Part shown: one piece after another, positions 43,800 to 56,382 of the stretch | How positions within the stretch are numbered: position 1 is the first letter of the stretch | How the letters are laid out: every line of letters begins with the position of its first letter | Assembly (NCBI RefSeq): GCF_018860805.1 | Contig: NZ_JAHKQR010000018.1 | Span: forward strand, 56,129 to 120,128 | Direction of reading: 5' to 3' | Source of the DNA: Aestuariibacter sp. A3R04 | Lineage (GTDB): Bacteria; Pseudomonadota; Gammaproteobacteria; Enterobacterales; Alteromonadaceae | DNA length: 64,000 bases | The notes under the pieces: model-generated | What the model was told of the DNA's origin: nothing | Seen by the model: the letters and a program-made list of their open reading frames with translations, nothing else | The model's database searches: none | Translations under genes and position numbers: made by a program

Positions 43800-44969
43800 A
43801 TGACACACACATTTAAAAAATCGGCGTTGTCTCTTTCTGTTGTCGCTGCGAGCCTGATGGCAACAACAGCAATTCAGGCAGCCAGCCTGGGCAGTACTGA
43901 TATCGCTTTTACCGGCTATGTTAAAGCCGATGCGATGGTCAGTAATTACTCAGAAGGCAATCTTGGGGCGGGTAGCATTGGTAGGGAGTTCTATATCCCT
44001 TCCCTGACCCCAGTCTCCGGCAACGACGAAGGCACACAATTCGACTCACATATTCGCCAATCCCGTTTTCGCTTTACATCCAACACTGAAACCCCTGAAG
44101 GCGATACAGTAACAGGAGTTCTTGAACTTGACTTCCTGGTTACTGACGGCGGCAATGAGCGTGTGAGTAACTCTTATACCCCAAGAGTCAGACACGCTTT
44201 TATTAAATATAAAAATTGGCTTGTTGGCCAAACGTGGACAACATTCATGGATGTGGGTTCGCTACCAGAGTCATTAGATTTCATCGGCACCACCGACGGC
44301 ATAACCTTTGGTCGCCAAGTCATGGTGCGCTACTCCCAGGGCGGGTTTCAGTTTGCGTTGGAAAACCCGGAAACCACAATCACGCCGTTTGGCGGAGGCG
44401 GACGCATCGTAGCAGACGATAACGCGGTGCCCGACGTAATCGCCAATTACACCTGGAAGCAAGACTGGGGCTATGTAAAGGTTGCGGGCATTGTACGCCA
44501 GTTGTCCTATGACGACGGCGGTGCAATTGACGATGATGAAACCAGCTATGGCGTTCAGTTGTCAGGTAAATTCACAGTAAACAACGGCGATGATATACGC
44601 TGGACCTTTAACACGGGGGCGGGCTTGGGCCGCTATGCTGCACTCAATGCTTCCAATGGTGCTGTGATCACTGCCAACAACGAACTTGAAGCCATCGATT
44701 CCATGGGTTATTCCATTGCCTACCGGCATCTTTGGAGCGACAAAATGCGCAGCAGCATTATGTTTTCAGCCCTTGATATCGACAACGATACCAGCCTCAC
44801 GGGTACAGGTGTGACTGAAAGTACCTACAGCTCCAGGGTGAACCTGCTCTACTCACCCACAAAATCATTAACTGTCGGCGCCGAGTACGCCTATGCCAAA
44901 CGAGAAACCGAAGGTGGGCTGGACGGCGACATGAACCGCATTCAGGTTTCAGCGAAGTACGCGTTCTAA
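43800..44969 (+). CDS. DcaP-like outer-membrane porin
   Basis: A 389-aa protein with a signal peptide (SALSLSVVAASLMATTAIQA) and a 16-strand-type barrel ending in aromatic KYAF. Segments such as FTGYVKADAMVSNYSEG, SRFRFTSNTETPEGDTVTGVLELDF, RHAFIKYKNWLVGQTWTTFMD and VRYSQGGFQFALENPE are typical of DcaP-like trimeric porins that admit dicarboxylates and other organic acids. Divergent from acs and sharing its regulatory region, which suggests an organic-acid uptake role. Confidence 0.88.
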   Translation: MTHTFKKSALSLSVVAASLMATTAIQAASLGSTDIAFTGYVKADAMVSNYSEGNLGAGSIGREFYIPSLTPVSGNDEGTQFDSHIRQSRFRFTSNTETPEGDTVTGVLELDFLVTDGGNERVSNSYTPRVRHAFIKYKNWLVGQTWTTFMDVGSLPESLDFIGTTDGITFGRQVMVRYSQGGFQFALENPETTITPFGGGGRIVADDNAVPDVIANYTWKQDWGYVKVAGIVRQLSYDDGGAIDDDETSYGVQLSGKFTVNNGDDIRWTFNTGAGLGRYAALNASNGAVITANNELEAIDSMGYSIAYRHLWSDKMRSSIMFSALDIDNDTSLTGTGVTESTYSSRVNLLYSPTKSLTVGAEYAYAKRETEGGLDGDMNRIQVSAKYAF

Positions 44970-44986
44970 CAATTTAATATTTCTGT

Positions 44987-45013
44987 AAAAACCCTGTCTT
45001 AACAGGGTTTTTT
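44987..45013 (+). terminator. Terminator of the porin gene
   Basis: The stem AAAAACCCTGT / ACAGGGTTTTT with 4-base loop CTTA and a T-run starts 17 bases after the porin stop. It reaches the stop codon of the convergent Na/Pi symporter gene and may serve both directions. Confidence 0.88.
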
Positions 45014-46169
45014 ATTGAGACAGGAAAATAACTGACAGCGGCACCACAAAAAAAAGCCCAGCAATATAAGCTGCACCGTATAACTTGCGTTCTGAAGCTG
45101 CGCACGCCAAGCCATAAGACAGTCTAAGGGGGATGTTTTTGAGCAAAGGTATGCTGAATATTATCAGCACAGAAAAGAGATTAAACAGTAAATGTACCAG
45201 CGCTATCTGCATGGCAAAGCCCCCCATGGGACCGGTAATAGCTAGTGCAGCTATGAGAGCCGTGATACAGGTTCCGATATTTGCGCCAAGCGTGAAGGGG
45301 TATACGTCTTTAGCCCGCAATATTCCACTGCCAACTAAAGGCACCATGAGTGATGTGGTGGTGGAAGACGATTGTACTAATACTGTCATCACCGCGCCGG
45401 AGGCTATCCCGGAAATCGGGCCTTTACCAATACTGGTATGCAAAATTTCTTTTGCCTTCCCCACCATCAACACCTTCATGATTTTACCCATGAAGGTGAT
45501 AGACAGCACAATTAACAGTACCCCGATAGCAATTTTAGCCACTCCCGGATAAACCGACGGCAAGAACATTAGTGCCTCGGTTACCCAATTAACTACGGGC
45601 TGGGTGACTGCTTTAACCGGATTAACACCGTCCATCGCCAAACCGCCATCCATATGTAGCAGAGAAACCAGGAATTCACTGCTCTTCTCCAGCACACCTG
45701 TGGCAATTTCCAAAGGCAGAAACAACAATACAGACAAAACGTTAAAAAAGTCGTGAATAGTAGCGGCGTGAAATGCACGCTTGAACTCATCTTTACGTGC
45801 CACATGGCCCAAACTAACAATGGTGTTTGTGATGCTCGTACCGATATTCGCGCCCATGATCATGGGCACGGCAATGGGAATAGGCAGGCCGCCCGCCACC
45901 ATGGCCACTAATATAGAGGTGACTGTACTGGAAGACTGAATTAACGCCGTACTAACCATGCCGATGATAAGCCCCATAATCGGGTTAGAGGCAAATTCAA
46001 ATAAATTCTTTGCATGGTCAGCAGTGGCAAACTTAAAACCACTGCCTATCATGGACACCGCCAGTAGCATTAGATACACCAATGCCATAAGCAATAACCA
46101 GTTTTGTGCAGAATGACGAGGCGTTCCGGCCTGTAGGACCTGTTCCGTGTTAGTGGTTGAGAGCGTCAT
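45012..46169 (-). CDS. Na+/phosphate cotransporter (NptA/PiT-II type)
   Basis: A 385-aa inner-membrane Na/Pi-II cotransporter with the two inverted QSSS repeats that define the family: TALIQSSSTVTSILVAMVAGG and VLVQSSSTTTSLMVPLVGSG, plus paired MGANIGTSITN and LGANIGTCITA. The ATG at 46169 is preferred (a GTG at 46181 is possible). A triple Pho-box-like repeat lies just upstream, so phosphate starvation induction is likely. Confidence 0.92.
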   Translation of the reverse strand: MTLSTTNTEQVLQAGTPRHSAQNWLLLMALVYLMLLAVSMIGSGFKFATADHAKNLFEFASNPIMGLIIGMVSTALIQSSSTVTSILVAMVAGGLPIPIAVPMIMGANIGTSITNTIVSLGHVARKDEFKRAFHAATIHDFFNVLSVLLFLPLEIATGVLEKSSEFLVSLLHMDGGLAMDGVNPVKAVTQPVVNWVTEALMFLPSVYPGVAKIAIGVLLIVLSITFMGKIMKVLMVGKAKEILHTSIGKGPISGIASGAVMTVLVQSSSTTTSLMVPLVGSGILRAKDVYPFTLGANIGTCITALIAALAITGPMGGFAMQIALVHLLFNLFSVLIIFSIPLLKNIPLRLSYGLACAASERKLYGAAYIAGLFFVVPLSVIFLSQ

Positions 46170-46197
46170 ACGATTACTCACTAGTATCAGTCGCACC

Positions 46198-46231
46198 AGT
46201 CTATGTCGTATTTATGACAGATCCATGACGC
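46198..46231 (-). promoter_or_regulatory. Triple Pho-box-like repeat and -10 of the Na/Pi cotransporter
   Basis: On the minus strand three 7-mers recur every 11 bases: GCGTCAT (46231-46225), CTGTCAT (46220-46214), ACGACAT (46209-46203). The first two form a Pho box followed, 10 bases on, by TAGACT (46203-46198) as -10. The target gene is a phosphate transporter, which supports the call. Confidence 0.65.
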
Positions 46232-46270
46232 CCCTTAGATGCTGGTCTCGCCTTATTTTCTCCGCTTTCG

Positions 46271-47323
46271 TTAAAAAGGTTGCGGGTAACGCTTATATAC
46301 CTCGTGAATTTGACGCAAAACCGCTTCATCCAGCGTGAGATCAAAGGCAGCAATATTTTCAGACAACTGAGACGATGTCGTCGCCCCTATAATGGTAGAA
46401 GTAACACCGGGTACCTGCTGACACCATGCTAGCGCCAACTGAGACGGAGTAATATTCGCCCGACGAGCAATTTCGACGTAACGTCGAGTGGCCTCATGAG
46501 CCAAAGACTTATCCCGGAACAACCCTTGACGCTGTATGAAAGTCCACCTTGATCCTTTTGGTCGCGCATCATCTAAGTACTTACCCGACAACAGCCCAGT
46601 GGCCAGTGGTGACCAAGGCAGGTAAGCAATATTTTCTAACTGACACATTTCAATGAGATAGGGCCAGTCTTTACCGTGAAGTAAACTAAATTCATTTTGA
46701 ATTGAAACCGGTGGAGGCACATTCATTTCTTTACACAAACGCAAAAAGGTATGAATGCCCCACGGCGTATCATCTGACAGACCCCAGTGACGAATTTTAC
46801 CACTGTCCAACGCCCGGCGAATACCTGCAAGTATATCTCGCATACCTGCTACTTCATCTTCCCTATGGATGTTCGACGGGTTCACTTTGCCAGGCCAGTG
46901 CTTGCCAAAATGCGGCGTAGTGCGGTTTGGCCAATGCAACTGATAAACATCCACATAATCGGTTTTCAAGCGCTGCAACGACGCTTCCAGCGCAGTAATA
47001 ATGGCATCACCAGTGATGTTTCCACCGTCGCGGATCCAGCGAATTCCCGACCCGGCAATTTTGGTCATTATGACGAGCTTACTTCGCTGCGCCTGATGAC
47101 GCGACAACCAGTTCCCCAGCATACGTTCTGTGTCACCACTGGTTGGTTCATTGGGAGGAACCGGATACATTTCCGCGGTATCTATAAAATTAATTCCGCT
47201 GTCCAGCGCAATACCCATTTGCGTATCGGTGTCGTTTTGATCATTTTGAATGCCCCAGGTCATGGTGCCCAGGCAGACTTCAGAAACAGATAATTCACTG
47301 CTTCCAAGGGCGGTATATTTCAT
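46271..47323 (-). CDS. Aldo/keto reductase, Tas-like
   Basis: A 350-aa NADP(H)-dependent oxidoreductase with a TIM barrel. Catalytic tetrad positions are visible: Asp and Tyr in FIDTAEMYPV, Lys in LVIMTKIAG and His in VYQLHWPNR. The C-terminal cofactor segment is STIIGATTSSQLSEN. Closest to the E. coli Tas branch (PVPPNEPTSGDTERMLGNWL). The physiological substrate is unknown. Confidence 0.92.
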   Translation of the reverse strand: MKYTALGSSELSVSEVCLGTMTWGIQNDQNDTDTQMGIALDSGINFIDTAEMYPVPPNEPTSGDTERMLGNWLSRHQAQRSKLVIMTKIAGSGIRWIRDGGNITGDAIITALEASLQRLKTDYVDVYQLHWPNRTTPHFGKHWPGKVNPSNIHREDEVAGMRDILAGIRRALDSGKIRHWGLSDDTPWGIHTFLRLCKEMNVPPPVSIQNEFSLLHGKDWPYLIEMCQLENIAYLPWSPLATGLLSGKYLDDARPKGSRWTFIQRQGLFRDKSLAHEATRRYVEIARRANITPSQLALAWCQQVPGVTSTIIGATTSSQLSENIAAFDLTLDEAVLRQIHEVYKRYPQPF

Positions 47324-47348
47324 GATTTTCTTGCCTTTCGTTGCGTTT

Positions 47349-48428
47349 CTAAGCAGAGGAAGTATTGTGCTTTTTCAGCTTGGCCTCTGCTTTCGCGAGT
47401 TTACTTTCTATTTCCCGTCTCGACTCAACCATTTCATTGGCAAGTTCAGCCAACGATTTGAATTCAGAGAATCCTAGTTTTCGGGTGTCAATTTTTTGAT
47501 ATTGCCTTTTGCAGCGATAAAAAAACATGACAAAGTTAGCAAAAGCACTGTGAAAGGTCGCGAAACTTTTGACCAGCAGTAATACCAGCGCGACAGACGT
47601 GCCTGCGGCAATAGAAAAACTGATTATTTTTACCTTTTTTTGCTGACTCTTAATCATAGGCTGCAAGGCAGACTCCACACTCTTAAGTTTTTCTTCCACA
47701 TCATGAGCCTGCCGCCGAAACTCTCCCTGTAGACCATCATTGTGGGTCAATCCCATAGCCGAGTAGGCATCGCTCAATCGCGAAAAGGTGTTGTCGTACT
47801 TATTAACAAGCGCTAAAGCCTGAGTGTCGCTTTGCGTATTGGCAAGGTGACTAAGCTTTGCCAAGGCTTGTTTTACATCCTGGTGATGAAAGCTGTCTTT
47901 GTTGAGCAAATAACTCCGCATTGCTAGTTGCAGGCTTACCTTTAACGGATATCCGTCGTTGCCATAACTAAAAAAAGACAAGCCAGCCATAGCAGCTTCA
48001 ATATCATATAACCTTCCCTGCAAACCGGATTGCGCGTACATACCCAACTGACTTTGCAATGTGACTACCTGCTGAAATAATTGCTGGTAGTCGCGCATAC
48101 TTTTTGCCAACTGCCCTGTTTGCTCAACCGGCAAATCGTATTCATTCAACAGCGGAGAGAGAGCAGAGAGCTGTCGATTAAACCTCTCAGCTCTGCTGGT
48201 AAACTGATGAAAATAGGTCATTTGATGCCTAAGTAAAAAGTCTTTTTCGTGGCGTCGTAACTGCAGTAACTCCTTTTCCAGGTTCAAAAGCAAATTGTGC
48301 TGTGCCTGCAACCCAAATAACGTTGTGGTGAATAAGTGCTGATTAGCTATCATCAGCGCCATACCCAGTACACAAATTAGTGTCATCAGTAATAAACGGG
48401 ATTTAATGGAATCAAATTTCATGTGCAT
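47349..48428 (-). CDS. Orphan HBM-type sensor without output domain
   Basis: A 359-aa membrane protein: TM1 at about 10-30, a long all-helical periplasmic region (about 35-270) with the LRRHEKDFLLRHQ motif seen in helical bimodular (HBM) chemoreceptor sensors, TM2 at about 271-290, then a short HAMP-like and coiled-coil tail (LAELANEMVESRREIESKLAKAEAKLKKH). It stops there, with no MCP signalling, kinase or GGDEF domain. It may act by pairing with another receptor or kinase. No frameshift is evident at the end. Confidence 0.8.
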   Translation of the reverse strand: MHMKFDSIKSRLLLMTLICVLGMALMIANQHLFTTTLFGLQAQHNLLLNLEKELLQLRRHEKDFLLRHQMTYFHQFTSRAERFNRQLSALSPLLNEYDLPVEQTGQLAKSMRDYQQLFQQVVTLQSQLGMYAQSGLQGRLYDIEAAMAGLSFFSYGNDGYPLKVSLQLAMRSYLLNKDSFHHQDVKQALAKLSHLANTQSDTQALALVNKYDNTFSRLSDAYSAMGLTHNDGLQGEFRRQAHDVEEKLKSVESALQPMIKSQQKKVKIISFSIAAGTSVALVLLLVKSFATFHSAFANFVMFFYRCKRQYQKIDTRKLGFSEFKSLAELANEMVESRREIESKLAKAEAKLKKHNTSSA

Positions 48429-48546
48429 ACCAATTCGTTGGACCTGCCCAACATACCCCCAGTTTATGACCAGGGTGTTATACCAACTGCTGTGGACACA
48501 ATTGAAAGCGTATTACCAAGGGATTCCCGCGGAATGGCAGACACAA

Positions 48547-48570
48547 AAAAAGCGGGCAAGCCCGCTTTTT
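48547..48570 (-). terminator. Terminator of rho
   Basis: The stem AAAAAGCGGG / CCCGCTTTTT with loop CAAG and a T-run on the minus strand, 15 bases after the rho stop codon. Confidence 0.92.
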
Positions 48571-48584
48571 CACAATGTTTTGCT

Positions 48585-49850
48585 TTAACTCTTCTGGCGC
48601 TTCATAGCATCAAAGAATTCGTCATTGGTTTTCGTCATCGAAAGTTTATTGATGAGGAATTCCATTGCGTCAATTTCTGACATTTCATGTACGATTTTGC
48701 GTAAAATCCACATTTTCTGCAATTCGTCCTGGCTCGTCAGCAGTTCTTCCCGACGGGTACCTGAGCGATTGAAATCGATAGCCGGGAATACCCGCTTCTC
48801 AGCAATCTTGCGGTTTAGGTGCAGCTCCATGTTACCTGTGCCCTTAAACTCTTCGTAGATAACTTCGTCCATCTTAGAACCAGTATCTATAAGTGCAGTT
48901 GCGATGATGGTTAAGCTTCCACCTTCTTCCACATTTCGGGCCGCGCCAAAGAAACGCTTGGGTTTGTGCAATGCATTAGCATCCACACCACCGGTAAGTA
49001 CCTTCCCGGAGGACGGAATTACCGTGTTGTACGCACGAGCTAAACGGGTAATTGAATCGAGTAAGATAACCACGTCTTTCTTGTGCTCGACCAAGCGCTT
49101 GGCCTTTTCAATCACCATTTCTGCAACCTGGACGTGGCGGCTGGCTGGTTCGTCAAAAGTAGAAGCCACAACTTCGCCGCGAACCAGACGGTGCATTTCT
49201 GTCACCTCTTCCGGACGCTCGTCAATCAACAATACCATTAATTCACATTCTGGGTGATTAGCAGCAATAGACTGGGCGATATTTTGCAGCAACAGCGTTT
49301 TACCTGCCTTAGGAGGCGCAACAATCAAGCCGCGTTGACCTCTCCCAATGGGCGAGGCCAAATCGAGAACCCGGGCAGTGATATCCTCTGAAGAACCATT
49401 ACCACGTTCCATTCGCAAGCGATCGGCGGCGTGAAGTGGGGTTAGGTTTTCGAAGAGAATCTTATTGCGGGAGTTTTCAGGCTTGTCGAAGTTAACTTCG
49501 CGAATTTTCAGCAACGCAAAATAACGTTCGCTGTCTTTTGGCGGTCTGATTTTCCCCGAAATCGTGTCGCCGGTACGAAGGTTAAACCTTCGAATCTGGC
49601 TGGGTGAAACATAAATATCATCAGGCCCTGCCAGGTAGGATGAATCTGCGGAACGCAAAAAGCCAAAGCCATCCTGTAGTATTTCGAGAACGCCGTCTCC
49701 GAATATATCCTCACCGCCCTTGGCGTGATTTTTCAGAATGGAGAAGATAATGTCTTGTTTTCTGGCTCGCGCCATGTTTTCCAGGCCCATTTCCTCGGCC
49801 AGGGCGACCAGTTCATTGATCGGCTTGTTCTTAAGTTCGGTTAAATTCAT
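48585..49850 (-). CDS. rho: Transcription termination factor Rho
   Basis: A 421-aa hexameric RNA helicase. The N-terminal RNA-binding domain contains [13 protein letters not shown] (RNP1-like); the motor domain has Walker A PPKAGKT, the [14 protein letters not shown] catalytic stretch, the Q-loop and R-loop region ([20 protein letters not shown]) and arginine-finger region GTRREELL. Length and sequence are standard, with no insertion. Gene order trxA-rho beside rhlB-gppA is the same as in E. coli. Confidence 0.98.
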   Translation of the reverse strand: MNLTELKNKPINELVALAEEMGLENMARARKQDIIFSILKNHAKGGEDIFGDGVLEILQDGFGFLRSADSSYLAGPDDIYVSPSQIRRFNLRTGDTISGKIRPPKDSERYFALLKIREVNFDKPENSRNKILFENLTPLHAADRLRMERGNGSSEDITARVLDLASPIGRGQRGLIVAPPKAGKTLLLQNIAQSIAANHPECELMVLLIDERPEEVTEMHRLVRGEVVASTFDEPASRHVQVAEMVIEKAKRLVEHKKDVVILLDSITRLARAYNTVIPSSGKVLTGGVDANALHKPKRFFGAARNVEEGGSLTIIATALIDTGSKMDEVIYEEFKGTGNMELHLNRKIAEKRVFPAIDFNRSGTRREELLTSQDELQKMWILRKIVHEMSEIDAMEFLINKLSMTKTNDEFFDAMKRQKS

Positions 49851-50111
49851 ACTGGTGGGTCTTTGTGCTTGAACTTCATTTACGGGACGTTAGCCCCTGA
49901 TTAAAATTAATAATTGGAATAGATGTTCGCCCAGGTTGGACGTAAGCAGTGCGCAGCTCGGCAAATGAGCTAATAGGTGAAAGTTAGCACCTTATTTCGC
50001 CAGCGTCCACTCTTTTTCCAAGATATGTTAAAAACTATTTACATTCTGCGGATAACATCCTAAACAAAAAATATAGCAGGAGATACCAGCGGGGTGCTAT
50101 TCCCAATCAAA
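49851..50111 (-). promoter_or_regulatory. rho leader region
   Basis: A non-coding stretch between trxA and rho. It holds no credible ORF. A modest hairpin (TAAGGTG ... CACCTA, around 49974-49994) lies in it. In other bacteria the rho leader mediates autogenous attenuation by Rho; here this is expected from family knowledge and length only. Confidence 0.4.
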
Positions 50112-50145
50112 AAAACAAAAAAACTGCTGTCAAAGACAGCAGTTT
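50112..50145 (-). terminator. Terminator of trxA
   Basis: On the minus strand the 11-bp stem AAACTGCTGTC / GACAGCAGTTT with 3-base loop is followed by a long T-rich run. It lies 41 bases after the trxA stop and separates trxA from rho. Confidence 0.92.
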
Positions 50146-50185
50146 CGCTATTAAAGCATGTTAACCTCAGGTCAAACAAGCATAC

Positions 50186-50512
50186 TTACAGGTTTTCGTT
50201 CAAAAACTCTGCAAGTTGTGTTTTAGACAATGCGCCCACCTTGGTTGCGGCTACATTGCCGTTTTTGAATAACAGTAATGTTGGAATGCCACGAATGCCA
50301 TATTTTGGCGGTGTTTCATTATTTTCATCGACATTCAACTTACCAACTGTTAATTTGCCTTCAAACTCGGTCGCAACTTCTTCAAGAATTGGTGCGATCA
50401 TTTTACAGGGGCCACACCACTCGGCCCAAAAGTCAACTAGCACGGGGCCTTCAGCATTGATAACATCTGCTTCAAATTTGTCGTCAGTTAACTTGATAAT
50501 TTTGTCGCTCAT
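50186..50512 (-). CDS. trxA: Thioredoxin 1 TrxA
   Basis: A 108-aa cytoplasmic dithiol reductant with active site W-C33-G-P-C36, the buried DFWAEW stretch and the cis-Pro motif [11 protein letters not shown]. The ATG at 50512 (MSDKIIKL) gives the usual length and has GGAGA upstream; the longer start adds only four residues. Divergent from rhlB, as in E. coli. Confidence 0.98.
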   Translation of the reverse strand: MSDKIIKLTDDKFEADVINAEGPVLVDFWAEWCGPCKMIAPILEEVATEFEGKLTVGKLNVDENNETPPKYGIRGIPTLLLFKNGNVAATKVGALSKTQLAEFLNENL

Positions 50513-50611
50513 TCTTTTCTCCAATATTTGGTCTGCAGCTGATTTGTCTCAGCTTTACCATTAGTGTTATAAGAAACCGTTTTTGATGCAAGCACAGATA
50601 AGCTATAAGCT

Positions 50612-51895
50612 ATGCAAACAACACATTTAACTGAAACACATTTTTCTGATTTGCCTATTAATGCCAAAGTCATTACGGCATTAAAATCAGCAAATTTTAC
50701 GCACTGTACGCCAATCCAGGCGCTTTCCTTGCCGCCCCTGTTAGAGGGGTTGGACATCGCTGGGCAGGCGCAAACGGGTACTGGCAAAACAATGGCATTT
50801 CTTGTCGCAACTTTCCACCATCTGCTGGAAAAAGCGCAAGCCGACACCACTGGTCAACCTGGTCCACGAGCCATTATTATGGCACCTACCCGCGAATTGG
50901 CTGTGCAAATTTATAATGATGCCAAGCCTCTTAGCGAGCACACCGGTCTCTCACTTGCTCTAATTTATGGGGGCGAAGGATACCAAAGTCAACGTGAATC
51001 CTTACAAGAAGGGGTAGATATTGTCATTGGTACGACGGGCCGCATATTAGATTATTACAAACAGGGCGTATTTACCCTCGATAACATCCAAGCCGCTGTG
51101 CTTGATGAAGCAGATCGTATGTTCGATCTGGGTTTTATCAAGGATATTCGCTTTTTATTCCGTCGTATGCCACCGGCAACTGAGCGATTGAGTATGCTTT
51201 TTTCTGCTACACTCAGTTACAGGGTGCAGGAACTGGCCTACGAGCATATGAATAATCCCACCCATGTACAAGTGGAACCAGAGCGGAAAACGGCGAAGCG
51301 GGTTAAAGAAGAGCTCTTCTATCCGTCTGATGAAGACAAAATGTTGCTGCTGCTCACCCTCTTGGAAGAAGAATGGCCAGATAAAGCCATTGTATTTGCC
51401 AACACAAAGAGTGGGTGTGAGCGCGTAACTGACTGGCTTGCAGCCGACGGTCATCGCGTTGGCATGCTCAGTGGTGATGTTCCACAGAAGAAACGGTTGT
51501 CTATTCTGGAAGACTTCACCACCAATAAACTCGACATACTTGTGGCAACAGACGTTGCAGCCCGAGGGTTACACATCGATAAGGTAACTCACGTGTTCAA
51601 CTATGATTTGCCCGACGACGCGGAAGATTATGTTCACCGTATTGGACGCACCGGTCGTGCAGGTCAAAGCGGGCAAGCCATTAGTTTTGCCTGTGAGAAA
51701 TATGCTCAGAACCTGCCAGCCATAGAGGAATATATCCAGCATGCAATTCCTGTCACTGACTTTGACAAGACCGCACTTCTGGATGATGTAACGCCACCGA
51801 GACCCCGCCGACGCAGACCGGCTAATAATAGAAATGCCTCCCGAAGGGGCAAAGGTCGGGGTAACGGCAGCAATAGTAGAAAAACGTCAAGCTAA
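50612..51895 (+). CDS. rhlB: DEAD-box RNA helicase RhlB
   Basis: A 427-aa helicase of the RNA degradosome. Motifs in order: Q-motif region [21 protein letters not shown] (I), PTRELAVQ (Ia), [13 protein letters not shown] (II), SATL (III), [12 protein letters not shown] (V) and [10 protein letters not shown] (VI). The C-terminal tail is rich in Arg, Asn and Ser ([22 protein letters not shown]), an RNA-binding extension. gppA starts nine bases downstream. Confidence 0.96.
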   Translation: MQTTHLTETHFSDLPINAKVITALKSANFTHCTPIQALSLPPLLEGLDIAGQAQTGTGKTMAFLVATFHHLLEKAQADTTGQPGPRAIIMAPTRELAVQIYNDAKPLSEHTGLSLALIYGGEGYQSQRESLQEGVDIVIGTTGRILDYYKQGVFTLDNIQAAVLDEADRMFDLGFIKDIRFLFRRMPPATERLSMLFSATLSYRVQELAYEHMNNPTHVQVEPERKTAKRVKEELFYPSDEDKMLLLLTLLEEEWPDKAIVFANTKSGCERVTDWLAADGHRVGMLSGDVPQKKRLSILEDFTTNKLDILVATDVAARGLHIDKVTHVFNYDLPDDAEDYVHRIGRTGRAGQSGQAISFACEKYAQNLPAIEEYIQHAIPVTDFDKTALLDDVTPPRPRRRRPANNRNASRRGKGRGNGSNSRKTSS

Positions 51896-51903
51896 AGGGT
51901 TTT

Positions 51904-53415
51904 ATGCAGCCAGAAATTCAACATGATACCGTAGTTCACGGCGAGTACTATGCGGCAGTTGACCTGGGCTCGAACAGTTTCCATATGGTTGTGGTTCACG
52001 TGGTAAACGGAAGTGTGCAAATCATTGGAAAAATAAAGCAAAAAGTCAGACTGGCTGCAGGCCTGAACGAAGCGATGGAGCTCGATGACGTAAGCATGGA
52101 ACGAGGATGGCAATGCCTGCAAACCTTTGCAGAAAGGCTTCAGGACATCCCCCGCTCCAATGTAAAAGTTGTCGCTACCGCCACCCTGCGTCTTGCCACT
52201 AACGCCCGCACATTTATTACCAAAGCAGAACAAATTCTCGGCCACGAACTCGATGTCATAAGCGGAGAGGAAGAAGCTCGTCAAATATATCTTGGCGTGG
52301 CCTATACTTCAGCTAATCAGGGCAATTCCCTGGTTATCGACATTGGTGGTGCCAGTACAGAAATTATCATCGGCAATGACATGCATCCCATTCACCTGGT
52401 GAGCATGGACATGGGTTGCGTCACCTTTATGGAGCGTTACTTCAAAGACGGGGTAATTTCAGAACAGAATTTTGCAACAGCACAACACCATGCGGGTTTA
52501 CTGCTTGAACAGGTTGCCGACACATTCTTGTGCTTCGATTGGCACAATTGCTTAGGTGCTTCCGGGACGCCACAGGCAATAACGGAAATACTGGTAGCTC
52601 AGGGTATAAGTGACGCCATCCGGCTTGATTACCTTTGTGATCTTCGCGACCAATGTATTCGCTGTGGCCACATTGACAATCTTAGTATCAAAGGCCTGGA
52701 TGGCTCGAGGAAGCCCATATTCCCCAGCGGCCTGGCTATTCTCATTACCTTGTTTGAACGCTTAAAGATCAGAGACATGAATATCTCCGGAGGTGCGCTG
52801 CGGGAAGGCTTAATTTACGGCATGCTGGACAACCTGCAGGAAAACGACCGACGCAGCCAAACCATCAACCAGATGATATCCCGTTATCACATTGACAGAC
52901 ACCACGCCGAATCGGTAAGAGGTCTGGCGCTGCGCTTGTGTCACCAACTGTGCGCCCAAACCAGCCTCTGCCATCTCGACACAGAAGCAGTATTAGGTGC
53001 GGCAGCCTCATTGCATGAAACGGGGTTACACATTGAGTTTAAAAAACACCACGAGCACGGCGCTTATATTCTTACCTATGCCGATCTGCCAGGCTTTACT
53101 AAACTTCAACGGGTCGCCATTCGCGATCTAGTTCAAGGGCACCGACTAAGTATTGATCGCTCGCGTTTTACGCATTATCACGACGAAGTACGACCCATGC
53201 TAGAAGGGCTGCTGCGGGTACTTAGAATTGCTGTCGTGCTTTGTCTGCGCAGACAAAACAAGCATATCCCGGAAGTGGAATTGAAAGTAGAAGGCGAGGC
53301 CTGGACGTTAGTTTTTCCACAAGGCTGGCTTGCGGCACACCCGCTAATAAATGCCGAACTGGCCAATGAGACCTGGCTGCAACACAGAGCCGGTTGGAAA
53401 CTCACCTGTCAATAG
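51904..53415 (+). CDS. gppA: Exopolyphosphatase / pppGpp phosphohydrolase (Ppx/GppA)
   Basis: A 503-aa ASKHA-fold phosphatase: AAVDLGSNSFHMVV (phosphate-1 loop), ISGEEEARQIYLGVA, VIDIGGASTEIIIG (phosphate-2 loop), then a C-terminal HD-like helical domain (about 310-500). By gene order after rhlB it is GppA, converting pppGpp to ppGpp and able to degrade polyphosphate. Ppx and GppA cannot be told apart from the sequence alone with full certainty. Confidence 0.92.
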   Translation: MQPEIQHDTVVHGEYYAAVDLGSNSFHMVVVHVVNGSVQIIGKIKQKVRLAAGLNEAMELDDVSMERGWQCLQTFAERLQDIPRSNVKVVATATLRLATNARTFITKAEQILGHELDVISGEEEARQIYLGVAYTSANQGNSLVIDIGGASTEIIIGNDMHPIHLVSMDMGCVTFMERYFKDGVISEQNFATAQHHAGLLLEQVADTFLCFDWHNCLGASGTPQAITEILVAQGISDAIRLDYLCDLRDQCIRCGHIDNLSIKGLDGSRKPIFPSGLAILITLFERLKIRDMNISGGALREGLIYGMLDNLQENDRRSQTINQMISRYHIDRHHAESVRGLALRLCHQLCAQTSLCHLDTEAVLGAAASLHETGLHIEFKKHHEHGAYILTYADLPGFTKLQRVAIRDLVQGHRLSIDRSRFTHYHDEVRPMLEGLLRVLRIAVVLCLRRQNKHIPEVELKVEGEAWTLVFPQGWLAAHPLINAELANETWLQHRAGWKLTCQ

Positions 53416-53439
53416 TCCGCCCCTATTGGAAAAAGTGCC

Positions 53440-53462
53440 GGGGCTGTCATGAGTTCAGCCCC
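53440..53462. terminator. Hairpin between gppA and hemB
   Basis: The stem GGGGCTG / CAGCCCC with a 9-base loop, midway between the convergent stops of gppA and hemB. Weak T-tract on either side. Confidence 0.5.
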
Positions 53463-53481
53463 AGTATTATTTGGTGAAACG

Positions 53482-56374
<2,893 letters not shown>

Positions 56375-56382
56375 GATTTCCC

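Noticed and set aside
46787..47293. 168-codon plus-strand ORF
   Set aside because: Antisense to the aldo/keto reductase, with no recognisable domain.
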